The notes below the pieces were generated by a model, which was not told the origin of the DNA, searched no databases, and saw only the letters and a program-made list of their open reading frames with translations. Below are positions 1 through 6,782 of a DNA stretch of 8,371 nucleotides, one piece after another (positions within the stretch are counted from its first letter, which is position 1; every line of letters begins with the position of its first letter). Made by a program: the position numbers and the translations under genes. Location: assembly GCA_011620305.1 (NCBI GenBank), contig WOZL01000018.1:1-8371 (forward strand), read 5' to 3'. Origin of the DNA: Candidatus Dojkabacteria bacterium. Its GTDB lineage: Bacteria; Patescibacteriota; Dojkabacteria; SC72.

Positions 1-51
1 TACCTTTATCATCCATGTTTTATATTAATAAAATTAAATCATTAATGGATA

Positions 52-1284
52 TTAGATTAAATGAGACTTTACAATATGTACAATCTTTTCAGCCTCTTTC
101 CCAGTAACTTCTAAACCAGTAGGTAAATTAAGAATATGCTCCACTATATACTCTGTATTTGGACATGTCCCGATCGTATACTCTACCTTATCTAAATCTA
201 TACCCCTAGGAATAACGGGATAGTTATACCAATTACCAGCTATTACCTTAATCTTTTGTAGTTTACTCTTAACAAGATCTGGATAGTCAACTAATATGGG
301 ATATCTAATTAAAGAACCATGTAGATCTAAATCTAACAATCTAGAATATTTATCAGTAATCTTTTCTCTGTGTTTACTCAGTCTCTCGATTTTATCTAAC
401 TGATTTTTTAGTAAATGTTTCTGTTTACATGATAGTTTAAAAACGCCTTTTTGAGGAGAACCAAAATCATTTATTGAGGCTTGTGATTTGATTAATCCAA
501 GAAATCTAAACAGAATTATTAAAAATTTCCCAAATGTAAACTTACTAAAGTATTTACTGTTAGCTAAGAATTTCGGTTTGTAATATACCTTCTTGATAAA
601 ATTCCATAATAATGGATATCTAAGATTATATTTTACTGTTCTTGCAGGCATATTAGGAATGTTTTTATATACTTCTTCCATCTTCTTCTCTAATTTCTCA
701 TTATTAGAAACTATACATCCACCCTGTGTAGTACTTACCACCTTGTCTTGGCCAAAACTAAAGAAAGAAACATCACCAAAGCTCCCTAAATACTTATCCT
801 CCTTTTTAATATTTAAACAGTGGGCACAATCTTCAATTAGATATATCTTTTTATCTCTATCCTTATTAACCTCATCAATATATTCTTTAATCTTTTCTAA
901 CTGTGCAGGAATACCAAATGTATGCTGAATAATAACAGCTCTTGTCTTATCAGTAATCCTATTTTTAATGGATTCAAATGAGATATTGTATGTATCTTGG
1001 TCAATATCAGCATATACAGGTTTAATATCCAACCATTTTAGTGGAACTACTACTGCCATACATGTAAAAGATTGTATTATCACTTCATCTCCCTTTGTTA
1101 TTTCTAAAGCTTTAAGAATGGTATAAAGAGATGCTCTACCAGTATTCGTATAGAAATGTTTTTTATCTTCAAAACCTGATAATTTTACATCAATATCGTC
1201 AACATCATTTTTTGATAAAAGCTCTTTACATAGTTTAAGGTCATCTTCTTCTATTGTAGGAATTGAGGATATAAAGACTGGCAT
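52..1284 (-). CDS. DegT/DnrJ/EryC1/StrS-family PLP-dependent aminotransferase
   Basis: This 410-residue protein matches the sugar aminotransferase family that makes amino sugars for surface polysaccharides and glycolipids; the fold-type I enzymes use pyridoxal phosphate in the cytoplasm. The visible marks are an N-terminal TNTGRASL segment (about 46-53, phosphate-binding side), IEDCAH at 150-155 with D152 as the expected partner of the PLP ring nitrogen, and FSFGQDKVVSTTQGG around 175-189, where K181 is the expected Schiff-base lysine. The lysine region reads FGQDK...QGG rather than the common STxK...GEGG, so this is a side branch and the sugar substrate cannot be named. Residues 215-270 are basic and aromatic. 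The ATG start lies 5 bases after the upstream methyltransferase stop, so it is probably the last visible gene of the mutL operon. No Shine-Dalgarno is visible. The family call is firm; the pathway is inference. Confidence 0.88.
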   Translation of the reverse strand: MPVFISSIPTIEEDDLKLCKELLSKNDVDDIDVKLSGFEDKKHFYTNTGRASLYTILKALEITKGDEVIIQSFTCMAVVVPLKWLDIKPVYADIDQDTYNISFESIKNRITDKTRAVIIQHTFGIPAQLEKIKEYIDEVNKDRDKKIYLIEDCAHCLNIKKEDKYLGSFGDVSFFSFGQDKVVSTTQGGCIVSNNEKLEKKMEEVYKNIPNMPARTVKYNLRYPLLWNFIKKVYYKPKFLANSKYFSKFTFGKFLIILFRFLGLIKSQASINDFGSPQKGVFKLSCKQKHLLKNQLDKIERLSKHREKITDKYSRLLDLDLHGSLIRYPILVDYPDLVKSKLQKIKVIAGNWYNYPVIPRGIDLDKVEYTIGTCPNTEYIVEHILNLPTGLEVTGKEAEKIVHIVKSHLI

Positions 1285-1289
1285 ATTTA

Positions 1290-1994
1290 CTATTTACCTA
1301 AAATAAATATAATTGGTACTTTATCTAACTTAACATTTCTCTCTTTCCATTTAGATATTGGCATTGTAGTAACTTTTCCATCTTTATCACCAACTTTTAT
1401 ACCTAAACAGAGATTAAGTTCAGGAGATAGCTTTAATATATCATCATACATAACCTGATTACGGTATGGAGCTTCTATAAAGATTTGTGAACCTCTCTTT
1501 TTATTAATCCTACTCTCTAGATATCTTAAAGACTTGATTCGCTTATTAGGCTTTCTTGGTAGATATCCATTAAATGTAAACTTCTCACCATCAAGTCCAC
1601 TAGCCATCAAAGTTAGAAATATCGATGAAGGTCCTATCATAGGTATAACCTCTATACCTAACCTATGACACATCAAAACAATCTCCTCACCAGGGTCTGC
1701 AATACATGGTGTACCAGCATCTGTCATTAGACCTATATCATTACCGAGCAGTATAGGTTGAAGAAGTTCTTGTAGATTATCTAAATCTGAATGTTCATCA
1801 AAAACTCTCATCTCTATCTCTCTAATAGAGTTCTCTAATTCTATAGAGGCTAAATAACTTCTTGCAGTTTTAGGGGTTTCTACAATTAAATATTTTAATC
1901 TAGAAACGATCTCAACATCTTTCTTAGTTAGTGTACTATTAAAATCACTCCCACTTATTGGTGTTGGTATTAAATACAGTTTACCTTTTTCCAT
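1290..1994 (-). CDS. Short RsmI/COG0313-type SAM-dependent methyltransferase (tetrapyrrole methylase fold)
   Basis: The 234-residue product belongs to the tetrapyrrole-methylase superfamily group that includes RsmI, which 2'-O-methylates C1402 of 16S rRNA. Visible marks are GKLYLIPTPI at the N-terminus, TDAGTPCIADPG at 91-102 (SAM-binding loop), IGPSS at 120-124, and a SGLDGEKFTFNGYLPRK block at about 132-148. It is about 50 residues shorter than E. coli RsmI and seems to lack the C-terminal extension. Where RsmI usually has an EDTR motif, this protein has VETPKTAR at 38-45. Both traits match the short COG0313 proteins I know from Bacteroidetes, whose target is less certain, so I do not assign rsmI outright. 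Its ATG shares one base with the mutL stop (TAATG), which points to translational coupling, and the aminotransferase gene follows after 5 bases. The fold is secure; the substrate, probably rRNA, is inferred. Confidence 0.85.
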   Translation of the reverse strand: MEKGKLYLIPTPISGSDFNSTLTKKDVEIVSRLKYLIVETPKTARSYLASIELENSIREIEMRVFDEHSDLDNLQELLQPILLGNDIGLMTDAGTPCIADPGEEIVLMCHRLGIEVIPMIGPSSIFLTLMASGLDGEKFTFNGYLPRKPNKRIKSLRYLESRINKKRGSQIFIEAPYRNQVMYDDILKLSPELNLCLGIKVGDKDGKVTTMPISKWKERNVKLDKVPIIFILGK

Positions 1995-3814
1995 TAATAT
2001 GTTCTATCAAATTTAGAATCAATTTCTTCAATACCCATCTTCCAGACAATAGGTCTACCGTGAGGACATGAGTAAGGGTTTTCACACTCAAGCAATTTCG
2101 TGTACAAATTTTTCATCTCATCTCTACCCAAATTCTGTCCAGACCTTACACTAGTATGACATGCCATTGTTGCTATTATATCCTTTTTCAATCTATCTAG
2201 GTCTTTCTTTAGTTCATCTATATCTAATTCTAGTACTTCTTTAATTAATTTCTCAATATCAGCTTGTACAAATTCTACAGGCACAGATTTAATATTAAGC
2301 TTTCCATCAACAATATCAATATTAAACCCTAAGTTATTAAACAGCTCAATATTCTCTTTAACAAACTCCTCTGAGGCATCATCCACCTTAATCTTTGTGC
2401 CAACTAGTAGATTCTGTGTATCTGTATTCTCAACTTCCGTTGCTTTAGAGAGCTTTTCAAAGGTAATTCTCTCAGCTGCAGCGTGTTGGTCTATAACCCA
2501 AATAGATTCTTTAAACTCAACAATGATGTACTTATTAAACATTTGATGAAATGCAATGACCTCTTCTTTAACTTGTTCGGTAAAGTCCTGCTCATTACTA
2601 TCACTCTTATGTATATTTTCAAAGAAAGAAGGCTGAAATGTTTTCTCCAAGGCTGCTCTACTAAACTTTAAACTATCTTTTATAGAACCACCTCTTGAGA
2701 AATTGATATCTCTTCTACCACTTTCGTAATGGTTAAGCTTCTTTCTGTAATCTCTATTAACTCCTTCAAAACTTTCTTTCTCAGGAATATTTTTGTAACT
2801 AACCAATTTCTCTATGCTCTTAGATACTGCCTGTTCAACTGAAGAGTACACTCTATATGGATTAAGAAACTTAACCTCTTCTTTTCTAGGATGTACATTT
2901 ACATCTACTAACTCTGGCTTAATCTGAATGTTTAAGATAAAGGGGACTTTCTTACCATGAGGTATATATCTATCATATGCCTGGAATACTGACTTCGCTA
3001 TCCCGTTATCCCATACATGTCTACCATTAACAAAAATATATTGATATTTAGTTCTACTCATATGATCACTAGGATGAGCTACTAAACCAGATATTTGCAT
3101 TCCATTACCATCAAAAAACACACTCTCCATTCTTTCTACAAAGTCCTGCTTAACAACTTGATTTACCCTCTCCTTATCAATCTTTCCTGCTTTACTAGAT
3201 GTACTCTCTAAATCAACTACCTTTTTACCATCCTTAAAAAGTTGCCAATGGATATTGGGGTAAATTATAAAGTAGGGTGTGAGTGTATTTAATATATTTC
3301 TGTACTCTGTCTGTGCTGTTTTTAAAAACTTTTTTCTTACAGGAACATTATCAAATATATTCTCTACAGTAACTACAGTACCTGACTCTCTAGCTGCTCC
3401 AGTTACTTTGTAATCATCAGGTGAGTTAAACTCTACCTTGTGAGCGATATCCTCATCCTCATATTTAGAAGTCATACTTACATTTGAAACAGCAACAATG
3501 GTTGAAAGAGCCTCACCCCTAAAACCCATACTCATCAATGTATTAAGGTCATCAAAACTCTCAAGCTTAGTTGTAGTGTGAGCTGTAAAAACTTCTGCTA
3601 AATCACCCTCAGGTATACCAACACCGTTATCAGAGACCTCAACAAGGGATATCCCTCCATCTCTAAGCTTTATAGTAATCTCTGTAGCCTCTGCATCTAT
3701 GCTGTTATCAACCAACTCCTTAACAACAGAAGCTGGTCTCTCTATTACCTCTCCAGCAGCAATTTGATTAACAACCTCTTGTGGAAGTTTCTTAAGTTTT
3801 TTTCTGTTACTCAT
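1994..3814 (-). CDS. mutL: DNA mismatch repair protein MutL (endonuclease type)
   Basis: MutL couples mismatch recognition by MutS to strand removal. The 606-residue protein has a complete GHKL ATPase domain: QIAAGEVIERPASVVKELVDN at about 17-37 with E33 and N37, DNGVGIP at 62-68, and GFRGEAL at 97-103. NVHPRKEEVKF at 306-316 closes the N-terminal half. A charged, low-conservation linker covers roughly 345-415. The C-terminal dimerisation domain carries the metal-binding endonuclease motif DQHA(x2)E(x4)E at 442-453, ACHTSVRSGQ at 551-560 and CPHGRP at 583-588. E. coli MutL lacks these, whereas Bacillus and eukaryotic PMS2-type proteins have them. The gene is therefore predicted to encode a nicking MutL, as in organisms without MutH/Dam-directed repair. 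It heads the minus-strand operon, and its start lies 32 bases from the divergent uvrB start. An extended -10 sits so close to the ATG that the transcript may be leaderless. Confidence 0.97.
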   Translation of the reverse strand: MSNRKKLKKLPQEVVNQIAAGEVIERPASVVKELVDNSIDAEATEITIKLRDGGISLVEVSDNGVGIPEGDLAEVFTAHTTTKLESFDDLNTLMSMGFRGEALSTIVAVSNVSMTSKYEDEDIAHKVEFNSPDDYKVTGAARESGTVVTVENIFDNVPVRKKFLKTAQTEYRNILNTLTPYFIIYPNIHWQLFKDGKKVVDLESTSSKAGKIDKERVNQVVKQDFVERMESVFFDGNGMQISGLVAHPSDHMSRTKYQYIFVNGRHVWDNGIAKSVFQAYDRYIPHGKKVPFILNIQIKPELVDVNVHPRKEEVKFLNPYRVYSSVEQAVSKSIEKLVSYKNIPEKESFEGVNRDYRKKLNHYESGRRDINFSRGGSIKDSLKFSRAALEKTFQPSFFENIHKSDSNEQDFTEQVKEEVIAFHQMFNKYIIVEFKESIWVIDQHAAAERITFEKLSKATEVENTDTQNLLVGTKIKVDDASEEFVKENIELFNNLGFNIDIVDGKLNIKSVPVEFVQADIEKLIKEVLELDIDELKKDLDRLKKDIIATMACHTSVRSGQNLGRDEMKNLYTKLLECENPYSCPHGRPIVWKMGIEEIDSKFDRTY

Positions 3815-3821
3815 ATGCCAT

Positions 3822-3830
3822 ATTGTAACA
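3822..3830 (-). promoter_or_regulatory. Extended -10 promoter element for mutL (predicted leaderless start)
   Basis: Read on the minus strand, the sequence TGTTACAAT fits the extended -10 consensus TGnTATAAT with one mismatch. The last base of the hexamer (3822) is 7 bases from the A of the mutL ATG (3814), so a start at the usual distance would fall at about 3815, directly before the ATG. No Shine-Dalgarno lies upstream of that ATG, which agrees with a leaderless message. No good -35 is visible, and extended -10 promoters often lack one. This is a prediction from sequence only. Confidence 0.45.
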
Positions 3831-3834
3831 TAAT

Positions 3835-3840
3835 AAGAGG
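3835..3840 (+). promoter_or_regulatory. Shine-Dalgarno site of uvrB
   Basis: AAGAGG lies 6 bases before the ATG at 3847. It is the only clear Shine-Dalgarno-like site before a gene in this window. It decides the uvrB start in favour of 3847 over the in-frame ATG at 3862, which has no purine-rich site at a suitable distance. Confidence 0.6.
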
Positions 3841-3846
3841 ATATAT

Positions 3847-5838
3847 ATGATAGAATTAGCCATGTTAGAGAACAATTTCCAACTACAATCTAAATACAAA
3901 CCTTCTGAAGATCAAAAGAGTGTAATTAAAGAACTTTCTAAGAACTTAGTAAATGGAAAAGAGAAACAAACATTACTAGGAGTAACAGGCTCAGGTAAAA
4001 CATTTGTAATGGCTAATCTAATTGAGAAGTACAACAAACCTACTTTGGTACTTTCTCATAACAAAACACTAGCTGCTCAGCTGTATGAAGAGTTTACTGA
4101 GTTTTTTCCAGAGAATGCTATTAAATATTTTGTATCATACTACGATTACTATCAACCTGAGTCATACTTACCTGCTAAAGACCTTTACATAGAGAAAGAG
4201 TCACAGGTAAATGATGAGATAGAGGCTATGAGATCTAGTGCAATGAATGCTGTATTAAACAGAACTGATACGCTAATAGTTGCTTCAGTATCATGTATCT
4301 ACAATATTGGTAATCCAGATAACTATGAAAACAAAGCTCTTTACTTAAGAAGGGGTACTGAAATTGACCTATCTACCCTCTCTAGAGAACTTGCCTTTAT
4401 GCAGTATGAGAGAAGTACATACGATTTAGAGAGAGGTCAATTTAGAATATCTGGAGATACAGTAGAGGTATATATGAAATACGATGAGTTCCCTGTTAGA
4501 ATAGAGTTTTGGGGTAATGAGATTGACAATATATCAAAAATTCATCCAATTACAAGACAGAAGATTGAGGAACTATCAGAATTAGACATTTTCCCTGCAA
4601 CAGCCTTAGTTTATGAGAGAGAGACATTGCTAAATGCAATAGAGATGATTAAAAGAGATTTAAAAAAGAGAGTAGATTTCCTTAGAAATATTGGTAAGGG
4701 TGTAGAAGCACAAAGATTAGAGCAAAAAACTATGTATGACATTGAGATGATGGCCTCAGTTGGTTACTGTAAGAGTATGGAAAATTACTCAATATATTTT
4801 GATGGTAGAAGACCAGGAGAAGCACCATATACTTTACTCGATTACTTTCCAGATGACTATCTACTACTTGTTGATGAGAGTCATATAACGATACCTCAGG
4901 TAAGAGGAATGTACAATGGGGATAGAGCTAGAAAAACCAACCTAATAGAGTATGGTTTTAGATTACCAACTGCATATGATAATCGTCCATTAAACTTTAA
5001 AGAGTTTCAAAAGAGACAAGGTAAAACTATATATATTTCTGCTACTCCAGATGAGTGGGAGATACAGGATAGTAATAATACTGTAATTGAATTACTCACA
5101 AGACCAACTGGTTTACTTGATCCAGAAATTGAAGTAAGAAGTACAGAGAATCAAATTGATGATGTAATTTCTGAAATTAGAAACAATGTTGAGAAAAAAC
5201 AAAGAGTTCTTGTAACTACCCTTACTAAACGCATGGCAGAAGATCTAACAGAATATCTTAAAGATATTGATATTAAAGTACAGTATCTACACTCTGATAT
5301 TGATACTATAGAGCGTGTAGATATACTAAGAGATTTAAGGTTGGGTAAATATGATGTAGTAGTTGGTATTAATCTTCTTAGAGAAGGAATCGATCTACCA
5401 GAGGTATCATTAGTTATCATACTTGATGCAGACAAGGAAGGATTTTTAAGGTCTAAGACAAGCTTAGTACAGACAATAGGTAGATCTGCAAGACATGTAG
5501 AGGGCCGTGTAATTATGTACGCAGATAAAGTAACTGACAGTATGGCATACGCTATTGAAGAAACTAAAAGAAGAAGAGCATATCAGACTAGATATAATAG
5601 GGAGCATAATATTACACCAAAAAGTATCGAAAAAGAGATTAGAGATTCGATATCTAAAAAGAAAGATAAACTAGACCCAACAGTAGATCTTGATATTGAA
5701 AAATTAGATATGAAGCAAAAGAGGTTGTTAATCAAAGATTTAGAAAGTAAAATGTTATTAGCAGCTGAGAATTTACAGTTTGAAAAGGCTGCAGATTTAA
5801 GAGATGAGATTAAAGAAATTAAATTAAAACTTAAGTAA
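3847..5838 (+). CDS. uvrB: Excinuclease ABC subunit UvrB
   Basis: UvrB is the damage-verifying helicase-like subunit of nucleotide excision repair; it receives damaged DNA from UvrA and recruits UvrC for incision. At 663 residues it has normal family length and all expected parts: Walker A GVTGSGKT at 45-52, the DNA-clamping beta-hairpin YYDYYQPESYLP at 98-109, GYCKSMENYSIYFDGRRPGEAP ending near 327, DESH (Walker B) at 343-346, RPTGLLDPEIEVR at 419-431, LREGIDLPEV at 511-520, motif VI QTIGRSARH at 542-550, and a C-terminal UVR domain at about 627-662 for UvrC contact. Small departures from the usual motifs are SARH for AARN in motif VI and SATPDEWE at 398-405 for SATPGPYE. Neither removes a catalytic residue. 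The gene is divergent from mutL, and the patatin gene follows after one base. The partner gene uvrC lies about 2 kb downstream on the other strand; uvrA is not in the window. Confidence 0.98.
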   Translation: MIELAMLENNFQLQSKYKPSEDQKSVIKELSKNLVNGKEKQTLLGVTGSGKTFVMANLIEKYNKPTLVLSHNKTLAAQLYEEFTEFFPENAIKYFVSYYDYYQPESYLPAKDLYIEKESQVNDEIEAMRSSAMNAVLNRTDTLIVASVSCIYNIGNPDNYENKALYLRRGTEIDLSTLSRELAFMQYERSTYDLERGQFRISGDTVEVYMKYDEFPVRIEFWGNEIDNISKIHPITRQKIEELSELDIFPATALVYERETLLNAIEMIKRDLKKRVDFLRNIGKGVEAQRLEQKTMYDIEMMASVGYCKSMENYSIYFDGRRPGEAPYTLLDYFPDDYLLLVDESHITIPQVRGMYNGDRARKTNLIEYGFRLPTAYDNRPLNFKEFQKRQGKTIYISATPDEWEIQDSNNTVIELLTRPTGLLDPEIEVRSTENQIDDVISEIRNNVEKKQRVLVTTLTKRMAEDLTEYLKDIDIKVQYLHSDIDTIERVDILRDLRLGKYDVVVGINLLREGIDLPEVSLVIILDADKEGFLRSKTSLVQTIGRSARHVEGRVIMYADKVTDSMAYAIEETKRRRAYQTRYNREHNITPKSIEKEIRDSISKKKDKLDPTVDLDIEKLDMKQKRLLIKDLESKMLLAAENLQFEKAADLRDEIKEIKLKLK

Positions 5839-5839
5839 T

Positions 5840-6619
5840 ATGTTTGACATATTTCATTTTAAGCAAAGATATGGATTAGCTCTAGGCTCTGGAGGATTTA
5901 AAGGCTTTGTGCACATAGGAGTTATTAAAGCTCTAGAAGAATTAGATATTGAAGTTACCCATATAGGAGGTAGCAGTATTGGCTCTATAGTTGGTGGTAT
6001 GTACTCACTTTGGGGAAATATTGATAAAGTTGAGGAAGTTCTTCTTGGATATGATAAGAAAAAACTACTAGATATGTTTAGTTCTGATATAGGGCTTTTG
6101 CAAGGCGTATTTAAAGGTGATAGCTTTATAGAAGAATTAGATAAGCTAGTTGGTAATGCGAGTATATCTGATTGCTTAACTCCTTTTGTAGCTGTTTCTG
6201 TAGATATTAATACTGGAGAAAAGATATATCATACTTCTGGCCTGCTTAAGGATGCTATTAGAGCAAGTTGCTCAATACCTTTTGTATTTAAACCGTATGA
6301 ATTCAATGGTAGAAATTTAGTAGACGGTGGTCTTGCTGAAAGTGTCCCTGTAGAAGCTACTAAAAGTATAGGTGCAAAAAAAGTATTAGGTGTAAATGTA
6401 CAAGGGTTTCCACAAAATATAGATGATAAACTGAATTTAAAGACATTATCGGAGAGAGCATATAGGGCAGCTGTATACCATCTATCCCAAAAGGATTCTG
6501 CATTAGCTGAAAAATCTCTACTTTTCAATTTTATAGATATGAATAGTATGGATATGGTAGATAATGCTGAAGACCTAGTACAGATGGGATATAAGGAGAC
6601 AAAGAAAATGTTTAGTTAG
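5840..6619 (+). CDS. Patatin-like phospholipase / serine hydrolase (RssA-type)
   Basis: This 259-residue protein is a single patatin domain of bacterial length. It shows the oxyanion-hole motif GSGGFKG at 16-22 (K21 in place of the usual Arg), the nucleophile elbow GSSIG at 44-48 with S46 as the catalytic serine, and the DGG motif at 162-164 with D162 completing the Ser-Asp dyad. The block RASCSIPFVFKPYEFNGRNLVDGG matches the RssA/NTE-like subgroup. Such enzymes hydrolyse acyl esters of phospholipids or related lipids at the inner face of the membrane, but the substrate is unknown here. There is no signal peptide and no clear membrane segment. The ATG starts one base after the uvrB TAA, with no Shine-Dalgarno of its own, so it is probably cotranscribed with uvrB and translated by coupling. 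The functional link to DNA repair, if any, is not apparent. Confidence 0.92.
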   Translation: MFDIFHFKQRYGLALGSGGFKGFVHIGVIKALEELDIEVTHIGGSSIGSIVGGMYSLWGNIDKVEEVLLGYDKKKLLDMFSSDIGLLQGVFKGDSFIEELDKLVGNASISDCLTPFVAVSVDINTGEKIYHTSGLLKDAIRASCSIPFVFKPYEFNGRNLVDGGLAESVPVEATKSIGAKKVLGVNVQGFPQNIDDKLNLKTLSERAYRAAVYHLSQKDSALAEKSLLFNFIDMNSMDMVDNAEDLVQMGYKETKKMFS

Positions 6620-6641
6620 TTCAAAAACTATCAATTTCATT

Positions 6642-6715
6642 TGGTTGCGGGACATGGATTCGAACCATGATCCTCGGCTTCAAAGGCCGGTGTCCTACCA
6701 TTAGACTATCCCGCA
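6642..6715 (-). tRNA. trnQ: tRNA-Gln (anticodon UUG)
   Basis: The minus strand folds into a full 74-base cloverleaf including an encoded CCA. The acceptor stem is UGCGGGA/UCCCGCA, the D arm has GUCU/GGAC, the anticodon loop is CUUUGAA with UUG at 6681-6683, and the T arm is CAUGG/CCAUG around UUCGAAU. The anticodon stem CCGGC/GCCGA has four pairs and one C-A mismatch at its outer end (27-43). The U1-A72 pair is typical of bacterial tRNA-Gln. Discriminator base 73 is A; the tRNA-Gln genes I remember from E. coli and Bacillus have G. The gene is antisense to the flanking plus-strand genes, and only 22 bases separate its 3' end from the patatin stop. Confidence 0.96.
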
Positions 6716-6726
6716 TCAAGCTAAAT

Positions 6727-6755
6727 ATTATACTACAGAAAGTATATATTGAAAA
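6727..6755 (-). promoter_or_regulatory. Promoter of the tRNA-Gln gene
   Basis: On the minus strand, a perfect -10 TATAAT (6727-6732) is preceded after exactly 17 bases by TTTTCA (6750-6755), which matches four of six bases of the TTGACA -35. The -10 ends 11 bases before the mature tRNA 5' end at 6715, so the primary transcript would carry only a 4-5 base leader. The same 67-base spacer (6716-6782) must also hold the promoter of the divergent membrane-protein gene. TATACT at 6729-6734 and TATATT at 6745-6750 are weak plus-strand -10 candidates, neither with a good -35. Confidence 0.7.
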
Positions 6756-6782
6756 AACATCTCTAAACAAGTAACCTTAAGT

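Larger units (their letters stand above)
3815..3846. promoter_or_regulatory. Divergent mutL/uvrB intergenic control region
   Basis: Only 32 bases separate the mutL and uvrB start codons, so the promoter elements of the two repair genes must overlap each other or reach into coding sequence. The middle, TATTGTAACATAATA at 3821-3835, is an imperfect palindrome. On the minus strand it supplies an extended -10 for mutL. On the plus strand, weak -10 candidates for uvrB are CATATT (3819-3824) and TATTGT (3821-3826), which would start the mRNA near 3831-3833 and keep the Shine-Dalgarno; I see no convincing -35 for either gene. I see no recognisable LexA box of the Bacillus or E. coli kind. Confidence 0.5.

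Noticed and set aside
1..16. Possible start of another minus-strand gene (ATG GAT GAT AAA GGT)
   Set aside because: Only five codons are visible, with no Shine-Dalgarno; it may be the next operon gene but cannot be supported here.
593..928. Plus-strand open frame of 111 codons
   Set aside because: It lies wholly antisense inside the aminotransferase gene, has no recognisable domain and no start signal; a shadow frame.
2483..2671. Plus-strand open frame of 62 codons
   Set aside because: It is antisense to the MutL endonuclease motif region, with no supporting signal.
3815..3846. Possible LexA/SOS operator between mutL and uvrB
   Set aside because: Neither the Bacillus-type GAAC-N4-GTTC nor the E. 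coli CTGT-N8-ACAG pattern is present.
5151..5435. Minus-strand open frame of 94 codons
   Set aside because: It is antisense within the conserved helicase part of uvrB, Ser/Arg/Thr-rich as expected of a reverse-frame artefact.
6229..6528. Minus-strand open frame of 99 codons
   Set aside because: It is antisense to the patatin catalytic core, with no family resemblance.
6617..6630. TAGTT-CAAA-AACTA hairpin at the patatin stop
   Set aside because: A five-pair AT-rich stem without a proper T run is too weak to call a terminator.
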